The notes under the pieces: generated by a model
What the model saw: the letters and a program-made list of their open reading frames with translations, nothing else
Told to the model about the DNA's origin: nothing
The model's database searches: none
Part shown: piece by piece, positions 1-6,765 of the stretch
How positions within the stretch are numbered: position 1 is the stretch's first letter
How the letters are laid out: each line of letters begins with the position of its first letter
Position numbers and translations under genes: made by a program
From: Bacteroidales bacterium
GTDB lineage: Bacteria; Bacteroidota; Bacteroidia; Bacteroidales; S143-33
Direction: 5' to 3'
Length of the DNA stretch: 9,028 nt
Assembly (NCBI GenBank): GCA_027083655.1
Contig: JALWNS010000530.1
Location: 1-9,028, forward strand

Positions 1-1392
1 GTTTACAAGCATTTTGCTATCCCTATTGCAGAGGCAGGAGGTAACCTGTCTGTGCAGTTTGATGATTTGCGTTTCCCGCTTCATCCAGATGATGAGAGCA
101 TGTTTGGCTCGGCAGCTGAGGCAGATTATTATTTTCTGACCAGGCTTTATGATAGTTTGAGTAGAGATTACCCAGATATGAGAATTGCTTTTTGTCCTCC
201 TTTTTACTGGGGACCGACATCACCGGCTCCTTATCCGGAATCAAGGGATGATTATCTGTATAAGATTGGCACACTGCCAGATGCTTTTGATATTTACTGG
301 ACAGGTCCGCGGGTAAGAAGCGATACAGTGACTGCGGAGGAAGTGCAATGGGAAACTGACAGAATAAAGCGCAAACCTCTTGTGTTCCAGAATGGTGTTG
401 GTACACCACATGCCTATGATTATCATTACGTGACAGACCCTCTTTATAGCTTAAAAGGTTGGTACTATGACGGTTATCTGGATGACATCAAGTCTTATAT
501 GATGAATGGCAGTGATGTCGCCAAAAGTGGAGCCCTGGTAAGCATTGCAGACTGGACTTGGAACAATCTGGCCTATGACCCGGAGTCAACGGTAGAGGAT
601 GCAGCTAAGAAATTGGCTAGTAGCGAGGCTTATCCGGTTCTGAAGGCCATGAACCGTCTGCTTTCGGTCTTTGACCCTTATGGATTTGAGCTATCTTTTG
701 ATGCCTTGAGGAATATCGCAGATCTAAATGCTGCATTGGACAGTCTGGAGATTTTGAACGATGAGCTGCAACAGATACATGGAGGAAGTGCAGAGTTCTG
801 GACCGCAATAAATAGCGTGCATGTTGACAATGCACGGCGTTTTGTGGAAAAGCTAAATGAGATATACCAGGACCCTGTTGTACAGCAAATAATTCAACGT
901 CCAGATGCCTCTGTTACAATGTATTTCGCTGTTAAAGATGGAAATTTTGATCCAAATTCTGATGATCTGCTCATTGAACCAGGCGATTTCTCGGGGTGTG
1001 GAGTGATTAATTATGGATATATCAATTCCGAAGCAGGTATTTATCTTGAAGAACGTCCTACGGCTTATGTCACAGGGCAGGGTACACCTACTTCTGAGAT
1101 GACCGCAAGTTTCTCTTTGAGCCAGTTGTCTGGTGGAGGCTACCAGCTTATTATCACTGGAGCGGATGATTTTCTGCCTGAGAAATGTCCCATTAGAATT
1201 ACATTGAATAATCATGTGATCTTCGAAGGTCCAAATCCTTTTTCAAATAAGACCTGGGACACGCAGATTTTTGATATTTCTGCATACGTCCTCAACGGAA
1301 CAAATGTTTTGACTATTACCAACACCAGTCCAAATGGCAATTTTGATGCACCGCCTGCTTTTCTGGTGAATTATGTCGTGGTGCGCCAAAAA
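1..1392 (+). repeat. Tandem gene duplication, unit 1 (pairs with 2907-4307)
   Basis: Translated codons 1-464 align from end to end with residues 466-932 of the next gene, with only three single-residue differences in length: near PNSDD/PNDTTE, near SGGG/PPAGD, and at the C-terminus. Up to the first gap the offset is a constant 2906 bases. Several stretches are identical at DNA level, including synonymous sites: 55-80 with 2961-2986, and 280-305 with 3186-3211 (26 bases each). Copy 1 probably also has the N-terminal domains of copy 2, but these lie outside the window. Confidence 0.93.
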
Positions 1393-1395
1393 TAG
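1..1395 (+). CDS. GH84-like beta-N-acetylglucosaminidase, copy 1 (5' partial)
   Basis: The reading frame is open from base 1 to the TAG at 1393-1395, so the gene enters from the left edge and 464 codons are visible. The visible part starts inside a GH84-type catalytic domain. The sequence FDDLRF carries the paired acidic residues (codons 61-66) that in GH84 polarise the substrate N-acetyl group and act as acid/base. Downstream are CPPFYWGP, IYWTGP and ADWTWN, which line up by eye with the CPTEY, MWTG and SYAWN motifs I recall for the Bacteroides thetaiotaomicron GH84 enzyme. The sugar-contacting Asp is present (codon 577-579, in AYDPE). The last ~165 residues form a beta-rich domain ending in YVVVRQK, with no C-terminal T9SS sorting domain. 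It is a close tandem paralogue of the next gene. The expected role is removal of terminal GlcNAc from glycans outside the cytoplasm. The family call is firm; the exact substrate is unknown. Confidence 0.85.
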   Translation, partial: VYKHFAIPIAEAGGNLSVQFDDLRFPLHPDDESMFGSAAEADYYFLTRLYDSLSRDYPDMRIAFCPPFYWGPTSPAPYPESRDDYLYKIGTLPDAFDIYWTGPRVRSDTVTAEEVQWETDRIKRKPLVFQNGVGTPHAYDYHYVTDPLYSLKGWYYDGYLDDIKSYMMNGSDVAKSGALVSIADWTWNNLAYDPESTVEDAAKKLASSEAYPVLKAMNRLLSVFDPYGFELSFDALRNIADLNAALDSLEILNDELQQIHGGSAEFWTAINSVHVDNARRFVEKLNEIYQDPVVQQIIQRPDASVTMYFAVKDGNFDPNSDDLLIEPGDFSGCGVINYGYINSEAGIYLEERPTAYVTGQGTPTSEMTASFSLSQLSGGGYQLIITGADDFLPEKCPIRITLNNHVIFEGPNPFSNKTWDTQIFDISAYVLNGTNVLTITNTSPNGNFDAPPAFLVNYVVVRQK

Positions 1396-1476
1396 GACCT
1401 GTTGCAATTGTTTAACGGAAAAAACATTAAAGTTTGTGAAAATTGTTGAAACACAGTAAACAACAAATGTATTTTT

Positions 1477-1484
1477 TATTTTTG
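1477..1484 (+). promoter_or_regulatory. Candidate Bacteroidota -7 box for the second GH84-like gene
   Basis: TATTTTTG matches the Bacteroidota -7 consensus TAnnTTTG exactly and lies 27 bases before the ATG at 1512. No convincing TTTG (-33) box is present 19-21 bases upstream, and the region is T-rich, so a chance match is possible. If real, the second hydrolase has its own promoter in the 116-base gap and does not depend only on read-through from copy 1. I see no terminator hairpin in this gap. Confidence 0.4.
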
Positions 1485-1511
1485 TGCAGGAAATCCTAAA
1501 ACTTGCCAAAA

Positions 1512-4310
1512 ATGAAAGAAATATCACTCAAAAAGTTATTTCTACTGTTTTTTGTTACCATAGTGGGTGTGCAATTAAAGGCACAGGATTATAAAATCAA
1601 CTTTACTCTTTTGTATTCAAGTGGAGTACCTGATAGCGTGCAAGTCCTGAACCTGGACCAGAACACCAGCTTGACCCTGCAAGGTGGCCAGGTCCTTCAC
1701 CTGGTAAAGACTTTGTCCTCTGTTGGAGACCTGGAGGCTTTAGCCAGGGATATACGCGTTTATCCCAATCCCATACAAACCTCCAGTAGTATAGAATTTT
1801 ACAACCCCGTGCAGGGTGATGTTAATATTAGCGTCGTTGACCTACGAGGGAGAAAACTTGTGCAGGATAACAGGATTTTATCGCCTGGCAGTTATGTTTA
1901 CAGGCTCTCTGGATTGGGTGCGGGGCTATACATTGTTAGCATATCAACCAGTACTGCGAGATTGTCAACAATGGTGCTTTCCACTGCAGAGGCGACAGGC
2001 CAGCCATCGGTTGAATTAATTGGACAGAAAGGGCAGCCTGGTTTCTTAAAATCAGGTACATTGCTTAAAGCAGGCGAAGTACAGATGCAATATAATGACG
2101 GTGAGAGGTTGAGATTTACCGCATATCTAAAGACACGTATATCTGTGCAGGAAGACGTGCCCACAAGTTGCAAAACAATAAGTTTTGACTTCTCTACAGG
2201 TACTGATCCATATATGATGCCTTATTACACCGGCCGGATACTCCCTACGCCGAAACAGGTTGAATACCTGGACGAGTATTTGCCACTGACCAATACTGCC
2301 ATTATTCTTAATAATGTTGACCAGAATGACCCGCGGTTAAAGTACTTGCTTGACAGGATTACGCGTTATGGTGGTAGCTATGAGTTTGTGACACAGGCTA
2401 GTACAGGCCACACATGCGTTATAAAGGTAAATGATGATGCCCTGACACCACCCCAGAACCCACAAGGATACATTATCCAATCAAGTGGCAATACAATATC
2501 CCTCAAAGGAACAGATTTTCAAGGGCTTCTGTGGGCTATAAGCTCACTTAACCAGATGATTTTCAGACAGAACGGCGAGACTGTGGTACGTAAGGTCAAT
2601 GTCGTTGACTGGCCAGACTCCCAGCTCAGAGGCATGTTACCAGATGCTACCTGGGATATAAAGCAACTAGCCCATTTCATGGTGGCTTTTAAGTTAAACC
2701 TGGTTGATTTCCGTGCAACCTTATCATCTGACAGGGAGCATGAAGAAAATTGGCGTTTGCCCAGAACACAAGTTTTTTATGATAGGTTAAATGAGGTTAA
2801 TAATGAATTAACATCCTTGGGCTTCCAATGGTATGCAGGAGCGCGCTTCCTGGGCTATGACCAGATTCCACAGATAAACTGTAGCAGTGATTCGGACTTT
2901 TATACAATCTACAATAATTTTGCCCTTCCTATTGCCCAGGCAGGCGGTAACCTGTCTGTACAGTTTGATGATTTGCGTTTCCCGCTGCATCCTGCCGATG
3001 CAGATACATTTGGAACAGCAGCAAACGCAGATTATTACATCCTTACACGGCTTTACCAGAGTTTAAGTAATAATTACCCTGACATAAGGATTGCATTTTG
3101 TCCTCCTTTCTATTGGGGGCCGACATCACCGAATCCTTATCCAGAATCAAGGGACGATTACTTATATAAAATTGGTACACTGCCTGATGCTTTTGATATT
3201 TACTGGACAGGACCTTATGTGAGAAGTGAAATAGTTACAGCTACAGATGTGCAGTGGGAAGTTGACAGGATAAAGCGCAAACCTCTTGTTTTCCAGAACG
3301 GAGTTGGTACACCGCATGCTTATGATTATCATTATGTTACAGATCCTCTATATAGTCTGAGCAATTGGTACTATGAGGGGTATTTGAATGACATTAAGGC
3401 TTACATGATGAACGGGGGAAATATTGACAAAAGTGGAGCCCTGGTTAGTATTGCCGATTGGACATGGAACAATAGTGCATATAACCCGGAGGTTACGATT
3501 GAAGATGCGGCTATGAAACTGGCAGATATAATTTCTTTCCCTGTCCTGCAGGCTATAAACGCCCAGCTATCTGTATTTGACCCATACGGTTTTGAGCTTA
3601 CATTTGATGCACTCAGGGACGCAGACAAGTTAAACGCTGCCATTGATAGCCTTGAAGTCTTGAGTGCACAGCTGCAGAACATCAACGGCGGTAGTCCAGA
3701 ATTCTGGACATATATTGATAGTGTGCATATCAACCGTGCAAGAAATTTTGTAGAACAAGTTAACGTAGCGCTTCTAGACACAATTGTACAGCAGATAATT
3801 GAACGTCCAGATGCTTCGGTTACTATGTATTTTGCAGTGAAAGATGGTAATTTTGACCCCAATGATACAACAGAGATTCTCATAGAACCAGATGATTTTT
3901 CAGGTTGTATAGTGATGAATTATGGCTATTACGATGCTAGCAGGGGTATTAATCTGGAAGACCGCCCGACTGCTTTAATCACAGGCCAGGGAACACAAAC
4001 AACAGAGATGACAACAACATTCTCATTAACCCAGTATCCACCTGCCGGGGATTATGAGCTAGTAATAACAGGTGCCGATGATTACCTGGACGAAAAGTGT
4101 CCAATCAGGATACAATTGAATGATACAGTGCTATTTGACGGACCTAATACTTTCTCCAACCAGGCCTGGAATACCCAGATTTTTACTGTACCGGCTAGTA
4201 AGCTACAACAAGATAATGTGTTGACAATAACCAATACTAGTCCGAATGGTAATGTTGATGCACCACCAGCTTTTATGTTGAATTATGTCGTTGTAAGGAG
4301 AAAACAGTAA
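1512..4310 (+). CDS. Secreted GH84-like beta-N-acetylglucosaminidase, copy 2, with N-terminal sorting-like module
   Basis: 932 aa from the ATG at 1512; the in-frame TTG at 1503 adds only three residues. Residues 1-24 are a signal peptide (lysines, hydrophobic core, LKA|QD). Residues 25-230 hold a module with a T9SS-like stretch (VYPNP at 83-87, VDLRGR, GLGAGLYIVSIS) and a YNDGERLRFTAY segment. Residues 241-360 resemble the GH20b/GH84 N-terminal domain (LPTPKQ, GYIIQSSGNTISLKG). The catalytic domain spans about 370-670 with D486-D487, Y534 in CPPFY, WTGP at 565-568 and W652-N653. Residues ~766-930 form a beta-sandwich, possibly carbohydrate-binding. The start of the catalytic domain (RGMLPDATWD) departs from the GH84 pattern RGVVEGFYG, and the downstream GPKDDP lysine motif is not evident. 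The sugar-contacting Asp is Asn at 658. The protein probably cleaves GlcNAc from glycans in the periplasm or outside the cell. Substrate and retained activity are unproven. Confidence 0.88.
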   Translation: MKEISLKKLFLLFFVTIVGVQLKAQDYKINFTLLYSSGVPDSVQVLNLDQNTSLTLQGGQVLHLVKTLSSVGDLEALARDIRVYPNPIQTSSSIEFYNPVQGDVNISVVDLRGRKLVQDNRILSPGSYVYRLSGLGAGLYIVSISTSTARLSTMVLSTAEATGQPSVELIGQKGQPGFLKSGTLLKAGEVQMQYNDGERLRFTAYLKTRISVQEDVPTSCKTISFDFSTGTDPYMMPYYTGRILPTPKQVEYLDEYLPLTNTAIILNNVDQNDPRLKYLLDRITRYGGSYEFVTQASTGHTCVIKVNDDALTPPQNPQGYIIQSSGNTISLKGTDFQGLLWAISSLNQMIFRQNGETVVRKVNVVDWPDSQLRGMLPDATWDIKQLAHFMVAFKLNLVDFRATLSSDREHEENWRLPRTQVFYDRLNEVNNELTSLGFQWYAGARFLGYDQIPQINCSSDSDFYTIYNNFALPIAQAGGNLSVQFDDLRFPLHPADADTFGTAANADYYILTRLYQSLSNNYPDIRIAFCPPFYWGPTSPNPYPESRDDYLYKIGTLPDAFDIYWTGPYVRSEIVTATDVQWEVDRIKRKPLVFQNGVGTPHAYDYHYVTDPLYSLSNWYYEGYLNDIKAYMMNGGNIDKSGALVSIADWTWNNSAYNPEVTIEDAAMKLADIISFPVLQAINAQLSVFDPYGFELTFDALRDADKLNAAIDSLEVLSAQLQNINGGSPEFWTYIDSVHINRARNFVEQVNVALLDTIVQQIIERPDASVTMYFAVKDGNFDPNDTTEILIEPDDFSGCIVMNYGYYDASRGINLEDRPTALITGQGTQTTEMTTTFSLTQYPPAGDYELVITGADDYLDEKCPIRIQLNDTVLFDGPNTFSNQAWNTQIFTVPASKLQQDNVLTITNTSPNGNVDAPPAFMLNYVVVRRKQ
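1584..2201 (+). other. N-terminal T9SS-like module of GH84-like copy 2
   Basis: Residues 25-230 of the protein. The order is: a short beta segment with DSVQVLNLDQNTSLTLQGG; the sequence VLHLV; a stretch closely resembling a T9SS type A sorting domain (about 79-157, bases 1746-1982); a linker; YNDGERLRFTAY; and VPTSCKTISFDF. From memory, the same order precedes FISUMP-type (Fibrobacter succinogenes major paralogous) domains in many Bacteroidota proteins, so this looks like a mobile N-terminal module attached here to a hydrolase. True T9SS signals sit at the extreme C-terminus, so I do not infer that this one directs secretion. It may instead anchor the protein or bind a partner. Confidence 0.65.
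2907..4307 (+). repeat. Tandem gene duplication, unit 2 (pairs with 1-1392)
   Basis: Second member of the direct repeat formed by the two GH84-like genes. Most residues are identical, with highest conservation in FDDLRFPLHP, the segment from YWGPTSP to DIYWTGP, and RIKRKPLVFQNGVGTPHAYDYHYVTDPLYSL. Divergence is greater in the helical region after the catalytic domain. The two intergenic tails do not match, so the duplicated unit seems to end at about the stop codons. Confidence 0.93.
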
Positions 4311-4321
4311 ACAGAATGTTT

Positions 4322-4351
4322 TTTGCAAAGTCATTGAACTTGATAATTTTG
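4322..4351 (+). promoter_or_regulatory. Candidate promoter just after the hydrolase stop codon
   Basis: TTTG at 4322-4325 and TAATTTTG at 4344-4351 match the Bacteroidota -33 (TTTG) and -7 (TAnnTTTG) boxes, with an 18-base spacer that is one base short of the usual 19-21. Transcription would start near 4357-4360, a few bases before the hairpin at 4370-4398. It could produce a short structured RNA or a long leader for the membrane-protein gene. Prediction from motifs only. Confidence 0.35.
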
Positions 4352-4369
4352 TAAATAGCATGCTAATTT

Positions 4370-4398
4370 GTTCGAGGGAGGCAATGCCTCCCTCGAAC
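4370..4398 (+). terminator. Strong GC-rich hairpin, possible terminator of the hydrolase gene
   Basis: A perfect 14-bp inverted repeat: 4370-4383 (GTTCGAGGGAGGCA) pairs with 4385-4398, and the working loop is about CAATG. It begins 59 bases after the GH84-like stop codon. A terminator is the simplest reading, but no U-tract follows directly; the nearest T run (4421-4427) is 22 bases further on. A 5' stabilising structure of an RNA starting at about 4358 is an alternative. Confidence 0.5.
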
Positions 4399-4513
4399 TA
4401 TTGACAGTGTAATGACGCAATTTTTTTCTGAATTATCCCAATTCTAAATTAGGAATGTTCAAATAGTAAACTCTCAGTTTCCCTGCAAGCGTGCCCAAGG
4501 CGTTTATTTGGTT

Positions 4514-4545
4514 TTTGTAAATGGTATTATTCCGGTCTAACTTTT
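4514..4545 (+). promoter_or_regulatory. Candidate promoter for the membrane-protein gene
   Basis: TTTG at 4514-4517, a 20-base spacer, then TAACTTTT at 4538-4545 (seven of eight positions of TAnnTTTG). The predicted start near 4552 gives a leader of about 70 bases before the ATG at 4621. The spacing fits Bacteroidota promoters well; the mismatch is at the final G of the -7 box. Confidence 0.4.
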
Positions 4546-4620
4546 TTACCTTGCAGGTGATGTGAGTAGGTATAAAATAATAGGCCTGTTTAGTAAACAA
4601 AACTTTAAAATCATAGATAC

Positions 4621-5298
4621 ATGAAAATAAACCGATTGTGGGTCAGGATATTAGGCGTGTTTGGTGTCTTGGGAGGCTTGACATTATTTGCAGGGGATAT
4701 GCTTTTTTATTACGACCCTGTTAGTACAGATTTAAGGCTAAATATGGGACACGCATCTGATATTAGAATTATTACAAGTGGAATTACTGCTTTATTAGCT
4801 ACGTGGTTTTATATGCTCGGACTGGTGCATATTTATTATGCTCTCAGACCAACGAAAGCAGTTTTGAGAAACATTATGTTAATCAGTTTTGGCGCTATTT
4901 TTATATCATACGGAATTGTGCATGGATCTTATGTTGCTATCGCAACCTCTGCCAAACTTGCTGTTCAGAATAATCTTGATTTGAATGGGGCAGTATCTTT
5001 AGCTACTAAGGCAAATAATGTTTTGCGATTGATTGTTTACCCAATTTTTGGTGTATTATCTATTTTGTTTATCCTTCAGGTGTGGCATAGAAAAACTTTA
5101 TATCCACGATGGATTATTTTCTTTTATCCTTTGATACCCTTTTTGTTACAAGGTTTTATTTGTAAAATTTTATCAGGGAAAACCTGGATTATTGTGTGTG
5201 GCGGCTATTTGAATCTTATACTTGTGATCTTTTTTGCGGCATCAACGATAGCCTTGTGGAATATCAAAGAAGAGACTGCGAGTACCTTAGAAATGTAA
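4621..5298 (+). CDS. Six-helix integral membrane protein of unknown function
   Basis: 225 aa from the ATG at 4621; the leader is A-rich without a Shine-Dalgarno sequence. I count six hydrophobic segments: residues about 9-31, 50-74, 84-108, 134-156, 163-184 and 188-213. There is no cleavable signal peptide; helix 1 follows a short basic start (MKINRLWVR) and would act as a signal anchor. Polar residues within or next to membrane segments are conspicuous: G25-D26 in LFAGDMLFYY, H69 in LGLVHIYYAL and H101 in GIVHGSYV. These could be a functional or metal-binding set, but that is inference. The overall look reminds me of the DUF6796 family of ~220-residue membrane proteins; I cannot confirm this without a search. 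The DNA is more AT-rich than sucC or the hydrolases. The gene stands alone: it has its own candidate promoter, and sucC starts 123 bases after its stop. Confidence 0.8.
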   Translation: MKINRLWVRILGVFGVLGGLTLFAGDMLFYYDPVSTDLRLNMGHASDIRIITSGITALLATWFYMLGLVHIYYALRPTKAVLRNIMLISFGAIFISYGIVHGSYVAIATSAKLAVQNNLDLNGAVSLATKANNVLRLIVYPIFGVLSILFILQVWHRKTLYPRWIIFFYPLIPFLLQGFICKILSGKTWIIVCGGYLNLILVIFFAASTIALWNIKEETASTLEM

Positions 5299-5421
5299 AT
5301 CATAGGATAGCTAGACGGTTCTATGTTCATTCAATTCCTGTTTGTGCTCTATAAAATTTTTTTCTTTAATCATTTTTGGATAATTTTAGAGCGCTTAAAA
5401 AAATTGGTAAATACTAAGGTT

Positions 5422-6633
5422 ATGAATCTTCACGAATATCAAGCAAAAGAGATTCTCAAAAGTTTTGGCGTACCTGTTCCAGTTGGTTATGTGGCATTTA
5501 ATGCCGACGAAGCAGTAGAAGCCGCTAAGAAAGTACAGCAAGAGACCGGCACTGATACATGGGCTGTAAAAGCCCAGATTCACGCTGGTGGACGTGGAAA
5601 AGGAGGTGGTGTTAAGATAGCCAAGAGTCTTGATGAGGTTCGCAAGTACGCTGAGCAAATCATAGGTATGACACTGGTTACCCACCAGACTGGCCCAGAA
5701 GGTAAGCTCGTACGTAAGGTACTTGTAGAGCAAGGTATTTATTATCCAAATGAGCAAGGTGAGGTTGATGTTAAAGAATTTTACCTGAGTATCCTGCTCA
5801 ACCGTGCTACTGGCCGCAACCTGATCATGTATTCACCACAGGGTGGTATGGATATAGAGGCAGTGGCAGAGCAGACACCTGAGCTTATTTTCAAGGAAGA
5901 GGTTGACCCTGCTGTGGGTTTGCTTCCTTTCCAGGCACGCCGTATTGCCTTCAACCTCGGTCTCAGTGGCACAGCATTCAAGAATTTTGTTAAGTTCGTC
6001 ACAGCTCTTTACAAAGCATACGAAGGAGCCGATGCTTCACTGCTGGAGATTAACCCAGTGCTTAAGGCTTCGGATGATAAGATCTTTGCCGCAGATGCCA
6101 AGGTCAAATTGGACGATGATGCCCTGTTCCGCCATCCACAATATCAGGAATATCACGATCCTACAGAGGAAGACCCATACGAGCTGGAGGCATCTAAATT
6201 TGGTTTGAACTTCGTTAAGCTGGACGGTAATGTTGGTTGTATGGTCAATGGTGCAGGCCTGGCTATGGCAACAATGGATATGATCAAGCTCTCAGGCGGT
6301 AATCCTGCAAACTTCCTTGACGTAGGTGGTAAGGCAACACCTGAGACTGTTAAGGCTGGTCTTGAGATCATCCTCAAAGACCCTAACGTTAAGGCAGTGT
6401 TGATTAACATCTTTGGCGGTATTGTCCGTGCAGACCGTATTGCCAATGGTGTAGTAGCCGCTTACAAGGAGCTAGGACAGATCAACGTTCCCCTGGTTAT
6501 CCGTCTGAAGGGTACAAATAGCGAACTAGCACGCCAGATACTGGCAGACAATAATATTCCTGCTAAATATGCTGATTCCCTTCAGGAGGCAGCTGTAATG
6601 GTACAGGATACATTAAAGGAGATCGGAGCATAA
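5422..6633 (+). CDS. sucC: Succinyl-CoA synthetase (ADP-forming) beta subunit
   Basis: 403 aa, a normal to slightly long size for the family (E. coli 388). It joins succinate and CoA with ATP in the TCA cycle, or runs in reverse as substrate-level phosphorylation, as a cytoplasmic complex with SucD. The ATP-grasp domain occupies about 1-240: [12 protein letters not shown] start, K50 and the loop [10 protein letters not shown] (54-63) for nucleotide binding, E209-I-N211-P and D225 in FAADAKV for Mg2+. The CoA-ligase domain follows with [17 protein letters not shown] (270-286), [12 protein letters not shown] (292-303) and NIFGGIVR (329-336). I chose the ATG at 5422 because homologues begin MNLHEYQ. 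The open frame runs back to an ATG at 5323, but those 33 codons are AT-rich and unlike the family. AAGG at 5416-5419 is too close to serve as a good RBS. CATTTTTG (5371-5378) is a possible -7 box without a matching -33. No sucD lies in the window. Confidence 0.97.
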   Translation: MNLHEYQAKEILKSFGVPVPVGYVAFNADEAVEAAKKVQQETGTDTWAVKAQIHAGGRGKGGGVKIAKSLDEVRKYAEQIIGMTLVTHQTGPEGKLVRKVLVEQGIYYPNEQGEVDVKEFYLSILLNRATGRNLIMYSPQGGMDIEAVAEQTPELIFKEEVDPAVGLLPFQARRIAFNLGLSGTAFKNFVKFVTALYKAYEGADASLLEINPVLKASDDKIFAADAKVKLDDDALFRHPQYQEYHDPTEEDPYELEASKFGLNFVKLDGNVGCMVNGAGLAMATMDMIKLSGGNPANFLDVGGKATPETVKAGLEIILKDPNVKAVLINIFGGIVRADRIANGVVAAYKELGQINVPLVIRLKGTNSELARQILADNNIPAKYADSLQEAAVMVQDTLKEIGA

Positions 6634-6702
6634 ATGTATGTTCTAGAGTATTAGGAATTTACATTGCTCTGAACCTGCTAAAAATAGCATTAAAAGGCAA
6701 AG

Positions 6703-6737
6703 AAAAATCCCTGAGGCGAGGCGCCTCAGGGATTTTT
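6703..6737. terminator. Bidirectional rho-independent terminator between convergent genes
   Basis: A perfect 16-bp inverted repeat: AAAAATCCCTGAGGCG (6703-6718) pairs with 6722-6737 around an AGG loop. The core is GC-rich (CCCTGAGGCG), with an A run on the left and a T run (6733-6738) on the right, so it reads as a stem plus U-tract on both strands. It lies 69 bases after the sucC stop and 28 bases before the stop codon of the minus-strand gene. This is the expected position for a shared terminator. Confidence 0.93.
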
Positions 6738-6765
6738 TGTGTGCAACTGATAAAGCTAAATTATA

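Larger units (their letters stand above)
4311..4620. other. 310-base intergenic region with hairpin and two candidate promoters
   Basis: No credible gene was found on either strand. The region holds, in order: a promoter-like pair of boxes (4322-4351), a 10-bp palindrome TAGCATGCTA (4356-4365), a GC-rich hairpin (4370-4398), a run of seven T (4421-4427), and a second promoter-like pair (4514-4545) ahead of the membrane-protein gene. CCTGCAAG (4482-4489) and CTTGCAGG (4550-4557) form an 8-bp inverted repeat 60 bases apart. That repeat may be chance or an operator overlapping the second promoter. Confidence 0.7.

Noticed and set aside
52..1395. Copy 1 hydrolase starting at the GTG at 52
   Set aside because: The frame stays open to base 1 and the residues before 52 (AGGNLS) match copy 2, so the gene is cut by the window edge and 52 is internal.
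1408..1463. TTGTTTA / TAAACAA inverted repeat (1408-1414 and 1457-1463) as operator or terminator
   Set aside because: Seven AT-rich pairs 42 bases apart in an AT-rich gap are readily explained by chance, and no U-tract follows.
3401..3883. Long minus-strand open frame across the hydrolase gene (160 codons)
   Set aside because: It lies antisense within a conserved GH84-like coding region and its translation has no recognisable domain; a shadow frame.
5323..5421. N-terminal extension of SucC from the ATG at 5323
   Set aside because: The 33 extra codons are AT-rich and hydrophobic, unlike any SucC start; the family begins MNLHEYQ, found at 5422.
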